Origin: Candidatus Saccharibacteria bacterium UBA1103
GTDB taxonomy: Bacteria; Patescibacteriota; Saccharimonadia; Saccharimonadales; Saccharimonadaceae
Length of the DNA stretch: 64,000 nt
Direction of reading: 5' to 3'
Assembly (NCBI GenBank): GCA_002313515.1
Contig: DCBQ01000002.1
Coordinates: 37,253-101,252 of the forward strand
The translations under genes and the position numbers were made by a program. The notes under the pieces are model-generated. The model was given only the letters and a program-made list of their open reading frames with translations. It had not been told where the DNA came from and did no database searches. Shown piece by piece: positions 15,622 to 25,233 of the stretch (the first letter of the stretch is position 1; each line of letters opens with the position of its first letter).

Positions 15622-17109
15622 ATGATCGAGATTATCATAGCCGTACTAGCGCTACTGGCTGGTGCTGGCGCTGTTGTTGGCTATACTAAAATCCGGGCCA
15701 GTCGAGCCGAAACCAGCGCCGACCAAATCATTGCCGACGCACGAGCCAAGGCGAGTGATATTGTACTAAAGGCTAATCAATCGGCCAAGAAAGAGGCTGA
15801 TGAGATCCGTCGCGACGCTAAGCGCCAAGAAGAGAAGGTGGCCGAGCGCGAGCATTCTATGTTGAAGAAACTAGACGAGCTGGACCAGCGTTCAGAAAAG
15901 ATGCGTCAGGATGAACAGGAAATTAATGATATTAAGGATGAGGTTCGCAAAATCCGCGAGCAGGCCAAGAAAAAGCTAGAAAAAGTGGCGGGCTTGAGCC
16001 GCAAAGAGGCGGCTGATCGGGTGATGAAGCTAGCTGAGAAGGAAACTAAGGACGATTTAATGGGCTATATCACTAAGGCGCAGCGCGACGCTGAGAGTGA
16101 GGTGGAGCAGAAGGCGGAGATGCTGCTGGTAACCACCATGGAGCGCATGGCCTCGGACGTAACGGCTGAGCGCACCGTTACGGCGGTAGAGCTGCCGGAT
16201 GACGACATGAAGGGGCGCATTATTGGCAAGGAAGGCCGTAATATTCAGGCCCTGCAGCGCGCGACCGGGGTGGATGTCCTAGTGGACGATACCCCTGGTA
16301 TGATTGTGCTAAGTAGCTTTGATCCGGTGCGGCGTCAGGTGGCGCGGCTGAGTGTAGAGATGCTAATGAAGGATGGTCGCATTCATCCTGCTCGTATTGA
16401 GGAGGTGGTCGAAAAGGCGCGCAAACAAATTGATCGCGAGGTGGTGCGGGCCGGTGAAGATGCGGCACGCGAGTGTGGCGTGGTAGGTATCCCACCGGAA
16501 ATAATTCACTTGCTAGGCGAACTAAAATTCCGCACTAGTTACGGTCAGAACGTGCTGAAACATTCCACAGAGATGGCCCAGATGGCCGGCATGATTGCTG
16601 AAGAGGTCGGGGCCGATGTGCGGATTACCAAGACCGCAACCCTGCTGCATGATATGGGTAAAGCGGTGACTCATCGCATTGAGGGTAAGCACCACCACAT
16701 TGGGGCGGAACTGGCGCGCAAATATGGCATGGACGAGCGGATTGCCCATGCTATCGAGGCACACCATGACGACATCGAGGCTACCACACCTGAGGCGGTG
16801 ATTGTGCGGGTTTGTGATGCTCTGTCGGCTGCCCGGCCCGGTGCCCGCAACATAAGCGCCGAGAATTTCGCCACTCGTATGAAGGAACTAGAAAATATTG
16901 CTACTAGCTTTGACGGTATCGACAAAGCCTATGCTATCTCGGCTGGTCGCGAGGTACGGGTAATTGTTCACCCCGAGAAGATTGACGATCTATCAGCTAT
17001 CAAGCTAGCCCGTGATATCGCCAACAAGATCGAGTCAACCATGCAGTACCCCGGCACCATCAAGGTCAATGTCATCCGTGAAACCCGTGCCATTGAGTAT
17101 GCGAAGTAA
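15622..17109 (+). CDS. rny: Ribonuclease Y
   Basis: RNase Y is the membrane-bound endoribonuclease that starts mRNA decay. The 495-residue product has an N-terminal membrane helix (residues 1-22), a long charged coiled coil (to about 195), a KH domain with GRIIGKEGRNIQALQ, and an HD domain with LLHDMGKAV and HHHIGAE metal-binding histidines. Length and order match the family. AAAGGA lies before ATG. With PNPase at 7496 it gives this region two core RNA-decay enzymes. Confidence 0.97.
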   Translation: MIEIIIAVLALLAGAGAVVGYTKIRASRAETSADQIIADARAKASDIVLKANQSAKKEADEIRRDAKRQEEKVAEREHSMLKKLDELDQRSEKMRQDEQEINDIKDEVRKIREQAKKKLEKVAGLSRKEAADRVMKLAEKETKDDLMGYITKAQRDAESEVEQKAEMLLVTTMERMASDVTAERTVTAVELPDDDMKGRIIGKEGRNIQALQRATGVDVLVDDTPGMIVLSSFDPVRRQVARLSVEMLMKDGRIHPARIEEVVEKARKQIDREVVRAGEDAARECGVVGIPPEIIHLLGELKFRTSYGQNVLKHSTEMAQMAGMIAEEVGADVRITKTATLLHDMGKAVTHRIEGKHHHIGAELARKYGMDERIAHAIEAHHDDIEATTPEAVIVRVCDALSAARPGARNISAENFATRMKELENIATSFDGIDKAYAISAGREVRVIVHPEKIDDLSAIKLARDIANKIESTMQYPGTIKVNVIRETRAIEYAK

Positions 17110-17154
17110 CAAACGATTATTACCTCCGATGGGGAGGCTTACTGCTATCAGTGA

Positions 17155-17160
17155 TATAAT
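17155..17160 (+). promoter_or_regulatory. -10 box before metG
   Basis: TATAAT directly precedes ATG 17161 and lies exactly 6 nt before ATG 17167. The leaderless spacing seen elsewhere in the window favours 17167 as the start. Confidence 0.6.
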
Positions 17161-17166
17161 ATGACT

Positions 17167-18690
17167 ATGACGAAATTCTATATCACGACGGCAATCCCGT
17201 ATGCCAACGCGGCACCGCACATTGGTACGGCGATGGATTATATTTATGGCGACACTATTCTGCGCTATCACCTGGGGCGTGGTGAGGACGCTAAAATGTC
17301 AATTGGCACCGACGAGCACGGAACCAAGGTGGAGCAGAAGGCCAAGGCAAATGGTCAGACACCACAGCAATTCGTGGACAATCTGCAACCAGAATTTCAA
17401 AAGATGCGTGGGGCGTTGAACCTGGCCTTTGGCGTGCCGATCGAGCAGATTGCGCAGCCGCTAGCTAACCAAGATTTAGCAAAGCAAAACATCATCAACG
17501 TCCGCACCTCTGATCTGACCCACTGTGCACGGGTTCAACAGATTTGGAAGAAGTTGGACGAAGCCGGCGTGATCTACAAGAATAAGTATGAGGGCTGGTA
17601 CTGTAGTGGTTGTGAAGCCTTTGTGACTGAGACTGAGGCGCGTGACAACGACTATGTTTGTCCTGATCACAAGAAGCCATATGAGAAGCTAAGCGAGGAG
17701 AATTATTACCTAAAAGTTTCCAAGTTCACTGACCAGATTCGTGAATTTATTAAATCGGCGGTAGCGCCAAGCTTTCGCGGCAAGGAACTGCTGGAGCTGA
17801 TTAAGGACGGGGCCAAGGACGTCTCGATTTCGCGACCAAAGTCTAAGTTGACCTGGGGCGTGCCAGTGCCAGGTGACGAGTCACAGGTGATGTACGTGTG
17901 GATTGACGCCCTATCAAACTACATTACGGCGCTAGGTTATCCCGATAATTACCAGGGCTACTGGCCGGCCGATGTGGAGGTAGTGGGGAAGGATATCATT
18001 CGTTTCCACGCTATTATTTGGCCAGCGATGTTATTGGCACTAGGACTAGAGTTACCGAAGCGCCTATTGGTACACGGTTTTATCGGCGTAAATGGTGAGA
18101 AGATGAGTAAGAGTCTGGGCAACGTGGTTAGCCCGCTGGCCGTGATTGATAAATATGGCGTAGACGCCTTCCGCTATTATTTCTTGCGGCACATTCCGAC
18201 TTGGGAGGACGGCGACTTTACCTGGGAAAAGTTCCGTTTGGCCTACAACGGCGAATTGGCAAACGATCTAGGTAACCTGGTTAACCGTGTAGCAGCCATG
18301 ATGCGCAAATACCTGGACGGTGATTTGTCAAAGCTAACCGCGACTGACGAATTAAAGGATGCAACTGAAACCGCAGATAACGGCTACCGAGTTAGTATGG
18401 ATGCTCTGAACCTGGCGGCGGCACTGGATAGCGTGATGACCTATGTGCATGGGCTGAATCAGTACATCGAGCAGACGGCGCCGTGGAAGGTGGCGAAAAA
18501 TGACGAGCCGGAGCGCACTGATCGCTTAATCGAGATCTTCTCAACCTTAGTCAACGACTTGAATCGAGTAAGTCGCTATCTGGCGCCATTTATTCCGGAT
18601 ACGGCCGAGAAGATACAGAATGTATTTGGCGGCCAGGCAGTGCCATCGGAAACGCCGGTGCTATTTCCGCGATTAGAGAATAAGGAGTAA
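17167..18690 (+). CDS. metG: Methionyl-tRNA synthetase
   Basis: MetRS charges tRNA-Met. The product is about 507 residues. It has the class I motif region YANAAPHIGTAMDYI (HIGH variant HIGT), a zinc-knuckle insert (CSGCEAFVTETEARDNDYVCPDHKK), WIDALSNYI, and the KMSKS loop in GEKMSKSLGN. The C-terminal anticodon-binding helices are present and there is no appended dimerisation domain. I place the start at ATG 17167 rather than 17161 because of the -10 spacing. tatD follows after 4 nt. Confidence 0.96.
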   Translation: MTKFYITTAIPYANAAPHIGTAMDYIYGDTILRYHLGRGEDAKMSIGTDEHGTKVEQKAKANGQTPQQFVDNLQPEFQKMRGALNLAFGVPIEQIAQPLANQDLAKQNIINVRTSDLTHCARVQQIWKKLDEAGVIYKNKYEGWYCSGCEAFVTETEARDNDYVCPDHKKPYEKLSEENYYLKVSKFTDQIREFIKSAVAPSFRGKELLELIKDGAKDVSISRPKSKLTWGVPVPGDESQVMYVWIDALSNYITALGYPDNYQGYWPADVEVVGKDIIRFHAIIWPAMLLALGLELPKRLLVHGFIGVNGEKMSKSLGNVVSPLAVIDKYGVDAFRYYFLRHIPTWEDGDFTWEKFRLAYNGELANDLGNLVNRVAAMMRKYLDGDLSKLTATDELKDATETADNGYRVSMDALNLAAALDSVMTYVHGLNQYIEQTAPWKVAKNDEPERTDRLIEIFSTLVNDLNRVSRYLAPFIPDTAEKIQNVFGGQAVPSETPVLFPRLENKE

Positions 18691-18694
18691 GCAG

Positions 18695-19495
18695 GTGCTA
18701 GTTGATAGCCATTGCCATATTCACGGGGCGGATTATGCGGTGCTGGCGGATGAAGTACTAGCCAACGCAGCTGCTGCTGGGGTAAACAAAATTGTTACCA
18801 TGTCGGGCGAGATGACCGACCTCGACCTGGCTCTGAACTACGTGCGTGAAAACAACCCGCTACGAGATAATGTTGATTTGTATGCCTTCCTAGGTGTGCA
18901 TCCGCATGAGGCGGCGCAGCTACCAAAGGATTTTGAGCAAATTATTAAGGCGAAAATCCAAGCTAATCATGACGTCGTGAAGGGTGTGGGCGAAATTGGC
19001 CTAGACTATTTCTATGACTTTGCCGACCATGATCTACAGATTGCAGTGCTGGAACGGCAGCTGCAGCTGGCGGTGGATTTGAATCTGCCAGTTTCCATGC
19101 ATATTCGTTCGGGAAAGGGCGGTGATGCCTTTGCTGATCTAATTCCGCTACTAGACAATTTTGGTGGCAAGGTTCGCGGTGCAGTGCATAGCTTTACCGA
19201 TACGACCGCTAATTTAGAGGAAGTATTAGAGCGTGGTCTGTATGTCGGAGTGAACGGTATTGTTTCTTTCAATAAGGATCCGGAGCTAGATCGTGCCTAC
19301 CGGGCGATGCCACTGGAGCGGATTATCCTGGAAACCGACGCACCGTGGCTGGCACCCAAACCTTACCGAGGACAGTCAAACCAACCGTCGCATATTCGTG
19401 AAATTGCCGAATTCTTGGCGGTCATGAAGGGAGTGACATTTGAAACAGTGGCCCAGCAAACGACTGAAAATGTAACGAAACTGTATCAAATCTAG
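18695..19495 (+). CDS. tatD: TatD family metal-dependent hydrolase
   Basis: TatD proteins are TIM-barrel, metal-dependent hydrolases, several with DNase activity. The 266-residue product has the metal motif DSHCHIHG at the N-terminus, HPHE, GEIGLDYF, a HIRSGKG-type segment, and the C-terminal ETDAPWLAPKPYRG. The start is GTG, 4 nt after metG; the metG-tatD pairing is common in bacteria. Confidence 0.94.
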   Translation: MLVDSHCHIHGADYAVLADEVLANAAAAGVNKIVTMSGEMTDLDLALNYVRENNPLRDNVDLYAFLGVHPHEAAQLPKDFEQIIKAKIQANHDVVKGVGEIGLDYFYDFADHDLQIAVLERQLQLAVDLNLPVSMHIRSGKGGDAFADLIPLLDNFGGKVRGAVHSFTDTTANLEEVLERGLYVGVNGIVSFNKDPELDRAYRAMPLERIILETDAPWLAPKPYRGQSNQPSHIREIAEFLAVMKGVTFETVAQQTTENVTKLYQI

Positions 19496-19558
19496 CTATC
19501 CATTAGCGTTAACCTGTGCTAAGCTAGATATCAGGAATAGGACTTAGAATACAAACAA

Positions 19559-20818
19559 ATGTACGATAGCAAGAATCCATTTCAGGACGAGCAACATACA
19601 ACTAGGACCTACTCGCCGCAGCGTGATGACTATCATTATGTAGCGTCGACTAGGTCGGGTGGTTCGCAAAAGACTAGCTGGCTAGCGGTGTGCTTAGTGA
19701 CACTTCTGATTATTGTGTTAGCTGGTACATGTTCGTTTATTGCTATAGATTACGGCACGCGAAAGAGTTTGGCTGCTGACTGTACCGAGATGAGCGACGA
19801 TGTTCGGTTAATGCAGTCTAGATTGCGACAGCTGATGTCTGATCAAAAGAGCGTAATCAGCTTGACAGAGGACCAAGTGCAAGACAAGACGACGATCCAG
19901 AAGTTAAGTGATAAGCTTAAAGACGCCAAGCAATTGCTGAGGGCTGATGAGGCAAGCTGTGACATGGATCAATCAGCTAAAACTCTAGCAAAAGCCAAAG
20001 ACGACGTTACTACGACCTACGATAAGTTGGATAGCGTTTACGAGAATTTGGATAAGGCGCTACAGGAAGCAAAGGCGTCCTACGAAGCCAAGGAGCTATC
20101 TGATGCAAAAGAGGCTTTAGAGTCAACACTTGATTCAGCTAAAGCTGTGGTGGATAAGTTGCAGTCCAGTGGCAATTCTAGCCTAGCCAGCCAGTTCAAT
20201 GCAGTGATTAATCAGGCGCAGCAACTGCAGGATAGTGATAATACTAGCCAAATTAAGTTGGTACGCAATAGCCTGGAAGAGGCTATTGATCGGGTAAGTG
20301 ATTCGCTCTCTTCTACTGCGGCAGAGGTTAACAAGATTGAGGATAATATTAAGGCTATATCGAACAAGCTTGGTGCTGATGGCACTTATAAAGATTCGGC
20401 AACGCAAATTATCCAAGCGGCCGGGTTAACTGAAGTATGGGGTCTTAATAACATGCAAGGGGCATGCAATATAACGTCTGCACAAGCGCAGTCTTGGGTT
20501 GGTGCATTCTGCACTGCCACACCCAATAAGGTCTATATTAGCGATCAACGACCAGCCGAAGAATACCGAGATGTATACTTTGCGGATGCTATGCGACATG
20601 AAGTTGCTCACTATCTGATCAATCGTCGCTGTGGCACTACGTCGCCGCTAGTAATTACTAGGTCGGGCGTTGATACAGAGGCGGTTACTAGTGCTTATGC
20701 AGTATTATACCTAGGCGCCAATGACCGCACACTAAATCGCGCCAATGATACGCGTTACCATATGACAAACTCGGCTTACTCGGCAGCAGCCAAGATTCAT
20801 TCCGGTCAGTGCCGATAG
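19559..20818 (+). CDS. Membrane-anchored coiled-coil protein with HExxH motif
   Basis: The product is 419 residues. A membrane helix lies at about residues 41-65. An external coiled-coil region of about 220 residues follows (many DKL/KDA/EEA heptads). A C-terminal globular domain of about 130 residues contains MRHEVAHYLI. HEVAH fits the zinc-peptidase motif HExxH, and an acidic DTEAV follows about 20 residues later as a possible third ligand. It also has four or more cysteines that could form disulfides. I do not recognise a named family; a surface metalloprotease is a reasonable but unproven reading. Confidence 0.7.
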   Translation: MYDSKNPFQDEQHTTRTYSPQRDDYHYVASTRSGGSQKTSWLAVCLVTLLIIVLAGTCSFIAIDYGTRKSLAADCTEMSDDVRLMQSRLRQLMSDQKSVISLTEDQVQDKTTIQKLSDKLKDAKQLLRADEASCDMDQSAKTLAKAKDDVTTTYDKLDSVYENLDKALQEAKASYEAKELSDAKEALESTLDSAKAVVDKLQSSGNSSLASQFNAVINQAQQLQDSDNTSQIKLVRNSLEEAIDRVSDSLSSTAAEVNKIEDNIKAISNKLGADGTYKDSATQIIQAAGLTEVWGLNNMQGACNITSAQAQSWVGAFCTATPNKVYISDQRPAEEYRDVYFADAMRHEVAHYLINRRCGTTSPLVITRSGVDTEAVTSAYAVLYLGANDRTLNRANDTRYHMTNSAYSAAAKIHSGQCR

Positions 20819-20823
20819 TGTGG

Positions 20824-20829
20824 TAAAAT
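20824..20829 (+). promoter_or_regulatory. -10 box of a leaderless transcript
   Basis: TGTGGTAAAAT ends 6 nt before the ATG at 20836. Confidence 0.55.
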
Positions 20830-20835
20830 AAGGTT

Positions 20836-21819
20836 ATGTTTAATTCAGGGCGGGCAAATACGATTTTTGTGCAGATCGCATCTTATCGCGATCCTGAGCT
20901 ATATCCAACTATTGTATCGTGTTTAATGAATGCAGCACATCCAGAAAATATTTCATTCGGCATTATGCATCAATACGACGACAAGACTCTGCACATGCTA
21001 GATCAATTTCGCGGTCAGGGTGGCTTTGGCCTAACGGAAGTGCATTGGTCTGCGGCGCGGGGCCTAGGTGTTGCGCGTAATATTAGTGAAACATTCTATC
21101 GAGGTGAAGAGTTTTCGTTGCAGGTGGACTCGCATATGTATTTTGATAAAAATTGGGACACATCACTAATTGAGCAGTGGCGCAGTTGTCATAATCCTAG
21201 GGCAGTATTGTCGGTCTATCCGTCGAACTATAGCTATGATGATCAAGGAAGGGTAAAATTATCAAAAACCGACAATATTGCTCAAATGTATGTAGGAGAA
21301 TTCTTCAATAAGGACATTCCAGTGTTTAGAGCAAGGGAGCTTAAACGCAACGCGGAAGACCAGCGACGTCTGCGCCGCTCAGCTTTTGTTTGTGGTGGTT
21401 TTGTGTTCGCTAGCGGTTCGATTATAAAACTGCCTTATATCAAGGATATTTGCTTTATGGGTGATGAGATTGTGCGCTCAGTACAGCTGTATACACACGG
21501 CTATGATTTTTATGTGCCACGAGACTTGCCGATTTATCACATGTACGGACGCAAGAATACACCCAAATATTGGGACGATATGCGTACTACTCCGTGGCTA
21601 CAGAAGATTTATACGAATATGACTGACTTAAGCTACCGAACTATACGTAATATCCTGCAAGGTCGAGATAGGCGCTTTATCGGACGTAAACGTACTCTTA
21701 GGGAATATGAGGCCTATGCTGGCGTAGACTTTAAAAAGCTAATTATTAGTGACCAGCAAAAGCAAAAAACTGAGCCGCCATATGAAACCAAGCTGGATTG
21801 GTCTGATGGTAGGGTTTAG
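20836..21819 (+). CDS. GT60-like (Skp1-type) GlcNAc transferase
   Basis: The 327-residue product begins with FVQIASYRDPELYPTIVSCL, the hallmark start of the GlcNAc-transferase family (PF11397, CAZy GT60). The founding members add GlcNAc to hydroxyproline of Skp1 in protists. LQVDSHMYFDKNWD carries the DxH/DxD-type metal site, and FVCGGFVFASGS and GDEIVRSVQLYTHGYDFY are also family-like. No membrane helix is present, so it is probably cytoplasmic. The acceptor is unknown; neighbouring Pro/Thr-rich surface proteins are candidates by position only. The transcript is predicted leaderless. Confidence 0.82.
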   Translation: MFNSGRANTIFVQIASYRDPELYPTIVSCLMNAAHPENISFGIMHQYDDKTLHMLDQFRGQGGFGLTEVHWSAARGLGVARNISETFYRGEEFSLQVDSHMYFDKNWDTSLIEQWRSCHNPRAVLSVYPSNYSYDDQGRVKLSKTDNIAQMYVGEFFNKDIPVFRARELKRNAEDQRRLRRSAFVCGGFVFASGSIIKLPYIKDICFMGDEIVRSVQLYTHGYDFYVPRDLPIYHMYGRKNTPKYWDDMRTTPWLQKIYTNMTDLSYRTIRNILQGRDRRFIGRKRTLREYEAYAGVDFKKLIISDQQKQKTEPPYETKLDWSDGRV

Positions 21820-21820
21820 A

Positions 21821-21849
21821 TTGATGAGGTATAAACTATATGTTAATAT
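21821..21849 (+). promoter_or_regulatory. Sigma-70-like promoter of cassette A
   Basis: TTGATG (21821-21826) and TAATAT (21844-21849) are 17 bp apart. Together with AGAGGAG (21863-21869) before ATG 21879 they give a conventional leadered mRNA, unlike the leaderless housekeeping genes. Confidence 0.55.
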
Positions 21850-21878
21850 AGAATCAGATAACAGAGGAGTGATTTGCT

Positions 21879-24800
21879 ATGGCAGACAAAAATAGATTCG
21901 GATGGAACGAGCAAGGCGCAGAGCAAAACGCCGAAACGCGTTTAGACAGTGCAGAAAGGCGTGTTGATGGTGTAGAGCGCCGCTTAGATAATACGGAAAA
22001 GCGCGTCGAGGATATAGAGGGTGTTTTGGGCTATGTGGGCACCAAGATGGATGAGGTTGAATCGCTAGCTAAAACGGTTAATTTGTCTAAGGCCCAGCTG
22101 GAGCAACTAGCCAAAGCAATTGGTAGCTCGCAGGACTACATGACTAATATTAGCGAGACTGTAAATTATCTACTGAATCAAGTTAAGCCAATTGGCGAGC
22201 AGGTTGCAGCTAGCAAGCGAGAGACGGCAATGGCACCAGGATTTGATGTTTCAAAACCGCACAGATCTTACTTTGTACTAGTGCCCAATGAACTTAATGA
22301 CGCAGAGAAAGTTAGCTCGACGAGTAGAACTGATGCTGAAGTTGTTAATCCCTTTAACAAGAGTCAGAAGCTGAATGTTCGAGAGCTGTTTGGTGGACGG
22401 GCGCGCGCGGAGAGCGCGTCTTCTAAAGATAGTGAGCAGTCACACGAGGTAGTGCCAGAAGAAATTAAGTGGAGCTATTCAATTCTAGCGAATAAGCGCG
22501 AGTTTAAAAACACTTTTGAACAAGGCTTGGAGCAGTTTGGTGACAAAGTAGATCCAGTAAAGCTAAAGGAAGTTATTTTAGCACGTAACGAGGTGGCGCG
22601 GTTAGAGAACCGTACGGGCGGCTTACTATTCACTAAGTCAAGCCAAGAAAAATACCAGGCAGCTTATGCTAAGTATGCTGCCCTGCGTACTGAGCTAGCC
22701 AGTGACTACGGCACTAAGTTAAAGGCCGAGAAGGGCGAGTTAACCGACGAAGATAAAGCTCGAGCAATTGCTGAGTACACCAAGAGCTGGAATCGATCGA
22801 TTGCGCCGACGCGCCACAATCTAGAGATGCAGAAGGCGTCGGGCAAATTTATTGAGTGGTGGGGCGGTCGTCATATGGCCTCGCGCGTTGCCATGGGTAT
22901 GGTAGCTACGGCGGCAGTGACTGGTGCAGTGACGGTAGCTACGGGTGGCCTGACGATTCCGGTAGCTGCAGCGGTAGCCGGTATGGCTACGGTGGGTACT
23001 CGCATTGGTAAGGCGGTTGCCAATATGAAGGCGGCACAAACCGAGTCGCGGCAAAATCTAGAGAAACATTGGTATGAGAAAGCTATTTCTAGCGTATCAA
23101 GTGCGGCGGTTAAAGCCTTTATGGCAATTCCTCCAGTTAAAAAGTTTGCCCTGGAGCGCGCCGAGAAGGTTAACCGAGCTGAGCAGGAATGGCAAAAACA
23201 GCATGCCGAGGACTTTCGAAAGGACGCTCAGTCAATCGACGAGTGGTTTAAAACTTCGGCGGCCGCTGGAGCATCGCACGATGCACTATCTGCTATTATG
23301 GCACAGCGTGATCGCAGGCTGAATGAGTTAAACCACCGCTATGAAGCTAAGGCCCAGGATCATGAGCGCGAGAAGGATCACGAACAGAAGCGCATGCGGT
23401 TAGCGATGACGCTTGGTTCAGTGGCGCTGGGTGCCACTGCTGGTGCAGCCATTGGTACGGCCTTAAACGAAGGGCCTTTGCACGACAGCTTAATGGAAAT
23501 GCGCGAGAACGTTAGTGGTACAGCTAAAAACCTTGCTGGGCTATTTGGCGTTAAGGAGGCGTTCGCCGAGGATACCCCAGGCGGCAATGGTGGAAACGGC
23601 TTGACCGATGATGCGTTAGATAAGAGTGCTGTGCCATCACCAAGGAGTAATGGTAATACTTTAACTGAGGCAGCTCAGTCAATTGATTCAGTGGTAGAGG
23701 ATAATTTTGAGCCATATACGGCGGCTAATGTACCAGCTGTCAGTTATGACGAGTTTGAAAAGTTTGATCTAAAGATTAACAATACTGCGTTTAGTAAGGG
23801 ATTTGATATTACAAATGTCGAGACCTGGAGTAGCGATTTCTGGCATGCAGTTGAAACCAACCCAGAACAGCTAGTGTCATACTCTGAAGGATTTATTGAT
23901 GATGATACTCTGCGTAGTATGGGTTATAACGGTGACATGAATGCCTTTGCCGATATGCTTAAGAGTAATAACGAGGCACGCGCCAATCTGATAAATATGA
24001 TGCACGAGCAATTCCAAGGCGGAAAGGTAGAGTTAGTTGATATCGATACTAGCAAATATGCAGTCTACGATTACGGCCTAAACTACACTGGTCATAATGG
24101 CGACGTGACTGATACTACGCTGGTTGCTTATCGAGTTAATGAGGGTGTACTACATAACATTGTTAAGGTAACGTCGGCAGATGGTCGTGAGACCTATATG
24201 GATACGCGCTGCGGCAACGCTATCAAGATTGGTGAGAAGCCACCAGTCCAGGAAATTACTCCGCCGCGCCGCAATCCAGAATACGAGGAGCCGACTCCTG
24301 CTCGTGAAACCGAAACTCCATCTCACGAGAAAGAAACCGAAACTCCATCGCCGACCCCAACTCCATCGCCGACCCCAACGCCATCACCAACTCCAACGCC
24401 ATCACCAACTCCAACGCCATCACCAACTCCAACGCCTACGCGTACTTTGGAACATAAAAATCCAGAAGAGGATGTTAACGTTAATCCAGGAAATCACAAT
24501 CAGACAGACGAGACGCCAGGGGCTCAGGATAAGCCTCAGGAATATGAACCTGGTAAAGACGAAGAGGGTAACACTACTGCTCCAGCTACTCCGCCTAAAG
24601 ATGCGCAGGTTAATGCTGGTAATACTGACGGAAATCCCGATAATGGCTCGGAATATGTGCCGAAGCCCGACGAAAAGCCAAGCGCTAGTCCGAATGAAAA
24701 TGACAATTCCAATGGTAGCTCGAGCGGTAATAACAATGATAAGCCAAATGGCGACATCAGTGGTAACCAGCCGCAACGTCCGAACGGACAAGATTGGCAA

Positions 24801-25211
24801 GCTGAAGACAATTCAGAGTCTAGCGCCTCAGCTGAAAATAAATCTGATGATGACGCTGCCTTAGAAGCTGAACGTCAACGCCAAGAGCAAATAAAGCAAC
24901 AACAGCAGCAGGAAGCTGCAGCTAAGGCCGAAGCCGAGCGTCAGCAGCAGGAAGCAGAAGCTAAGGCAAGGGCGGAGGCAGAAGCTCAGCGTCAAGCACA
25001 GGCTGCCGAACAACAGCGCCAGGCTGAAGCAGCTCGTCAAGAGCAGCTAAGGCAACAACAGGCAGCTGAAGCTGAGAGACAACGTCAAGCCGCTATCGCG
25101 GAGCAACAGCGTCAAGCTCAGGCTGCCGCTGAAGCCGCTAGGAAAGCGGCCGAGCAACAGGCTGCTCAACAGGCTCAACAAGCCGCCACTAACGCAAGTC
25201 AGAATCAGTAG
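21879..25211 (+). CDS. Large coiled-coil / Pro-rich membrane protein, cassette A first gene
   Basis: The product is 1110 residues. Order: heptad-rich N-terminus (ERRVDGVERRLDNTEKR), helical region to about 310, Ala/Gly/Val-rich hydrophobic stretch about 335-372, basic helical region, second hydrophobic segment about 507-535, an outer domain about 600-785 with one conserved-looking Cys, a Pro-Thr repeat tract (about 823-852), a low-complexity Asn/Pro/Gly linker with NVNPGNHNQTD, and a Gln/Ala/Arg/Glu coiled coil in the last 120 residues. The protein at 61776 is a shorter paralogue (same heptads and NVN.GNHNQTD linker). A surface adhesin-like or envelope-spanning role is inferred. Followed after 22 bp by its exported partner. 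Confidence 0.8.
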   Translation: MADKNRFGWNEQGAEQNAETRLDSAERRVDGVERRLDNTEKRVEDIEGVLGYVGTKMDEVESLAKTVNLSKAQLEQLAKAIGSSQDYMTNISETVNYLLNQVKPIGEQVAASKRETAMAPGFDVSKPHRSYFVLVPNELNDAEKVSSTSRTDAEVVNPFNKSQKLNVRELFGGRARAESASSKDSEQSHEVVPEEIKWSYSILANKREFKNTFEQGLEQFGDKVDPVKLKEVILARNEVARLENRTGGLLFTKSSQEKYQAAYAKYAALRTELASDYGTKLKAEKGELTDEDKARAIAEYTKSWNRSIAPTRHNLEMQKASGKFIEWWGGRHMASRVAMGMVATAAVTGAVTVATGGLTIPVAAAVAGMATVGTRIGKAVANMKAAQTESRQNLEKHWYEKAISSVSSAAVKAFMAIPPVKKFALERAEKVNRAEQEWQKQHAEDFRKDAQSIDEWFKTSAAAGASHDALSAIMAQRDRRLNELNHRYEAKAQDHEREKDHEQKRMRLAMTLGSVALGATAGAAIGTALNEGPLHDSLMEMRENVSGTAKNLAGLFGVKEAFAEDTPGGNGGNGLTDDALDKSAVPSPRSNGNTLTEAAQSIDSVVEDNFEPYTAANVPAVSYDEFEKFDLKINNTAFSKGFDITNVETWSSDFWHAVETNPEQLVSYSEGFIDDDTLRSMGYNGDMNAFADMLKSNNEARANLINMMHEQFQGGKVELVDIDTSKYAVYDYGLNYTGHNGDVTDTTLVAYRVNEGVLHNIVKVTSADGRETYMDTRCGNAIKIGEKPPVQEITPPRRNPEYEEPTPARETETPSHEKETETPSPTPTPSPTPTPSPTPTPSPTPTPSPTPTPTRTLEHKNPEEDVNVNPGNHNQTDETPGAQDKPQEYEPGKDEEGNTTAPATPPKDAQVNAGNTDGNPDNGSEYVPKPDEKPSASPNENDNSNGSSSGNNNDKPNGDISGNQPQRPNGQDWQAEDNSESSASAENKSDDDAALEAERQRQEQIKQQQQQEAAAKAEAERQQQEAEAKARAEAEAQRQAQAAEQQRQAEAARQEQLRQQQAAEAERQRQAAIAEQQRQAQAAAEAARKAAEQQAAQQAQQAATNASQNQ
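24345..24434 (+). repeat. Five 18-bp tandem repeats coding a Pro-Thr/Ser tract
   Basis: Five in-frame units (CCATCACCAACTCCAACG and close variants) code repeated PSPTPT. The last three are identical. Unit gain or loss would keep the frame and change tract length. Confidence 0.85.
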
Positions 25212-25233
25212 TAACAAATAGGAGGGTAATAAC

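Noticed and set aside
24345..24434. CRISPR-like array
   Set aside because: The repeats are adjacent 18-bp coding units without spacers.
24181..24864. Long Arg/Leu-rich ORF in another frame of the 1110-residue gene, with opposite-strand ORFs over the same stretch
   Set aside because: It is a product of low-complexity Pro/Thr/Asn codons; it has no ribosome site, and the main frame is continuous.
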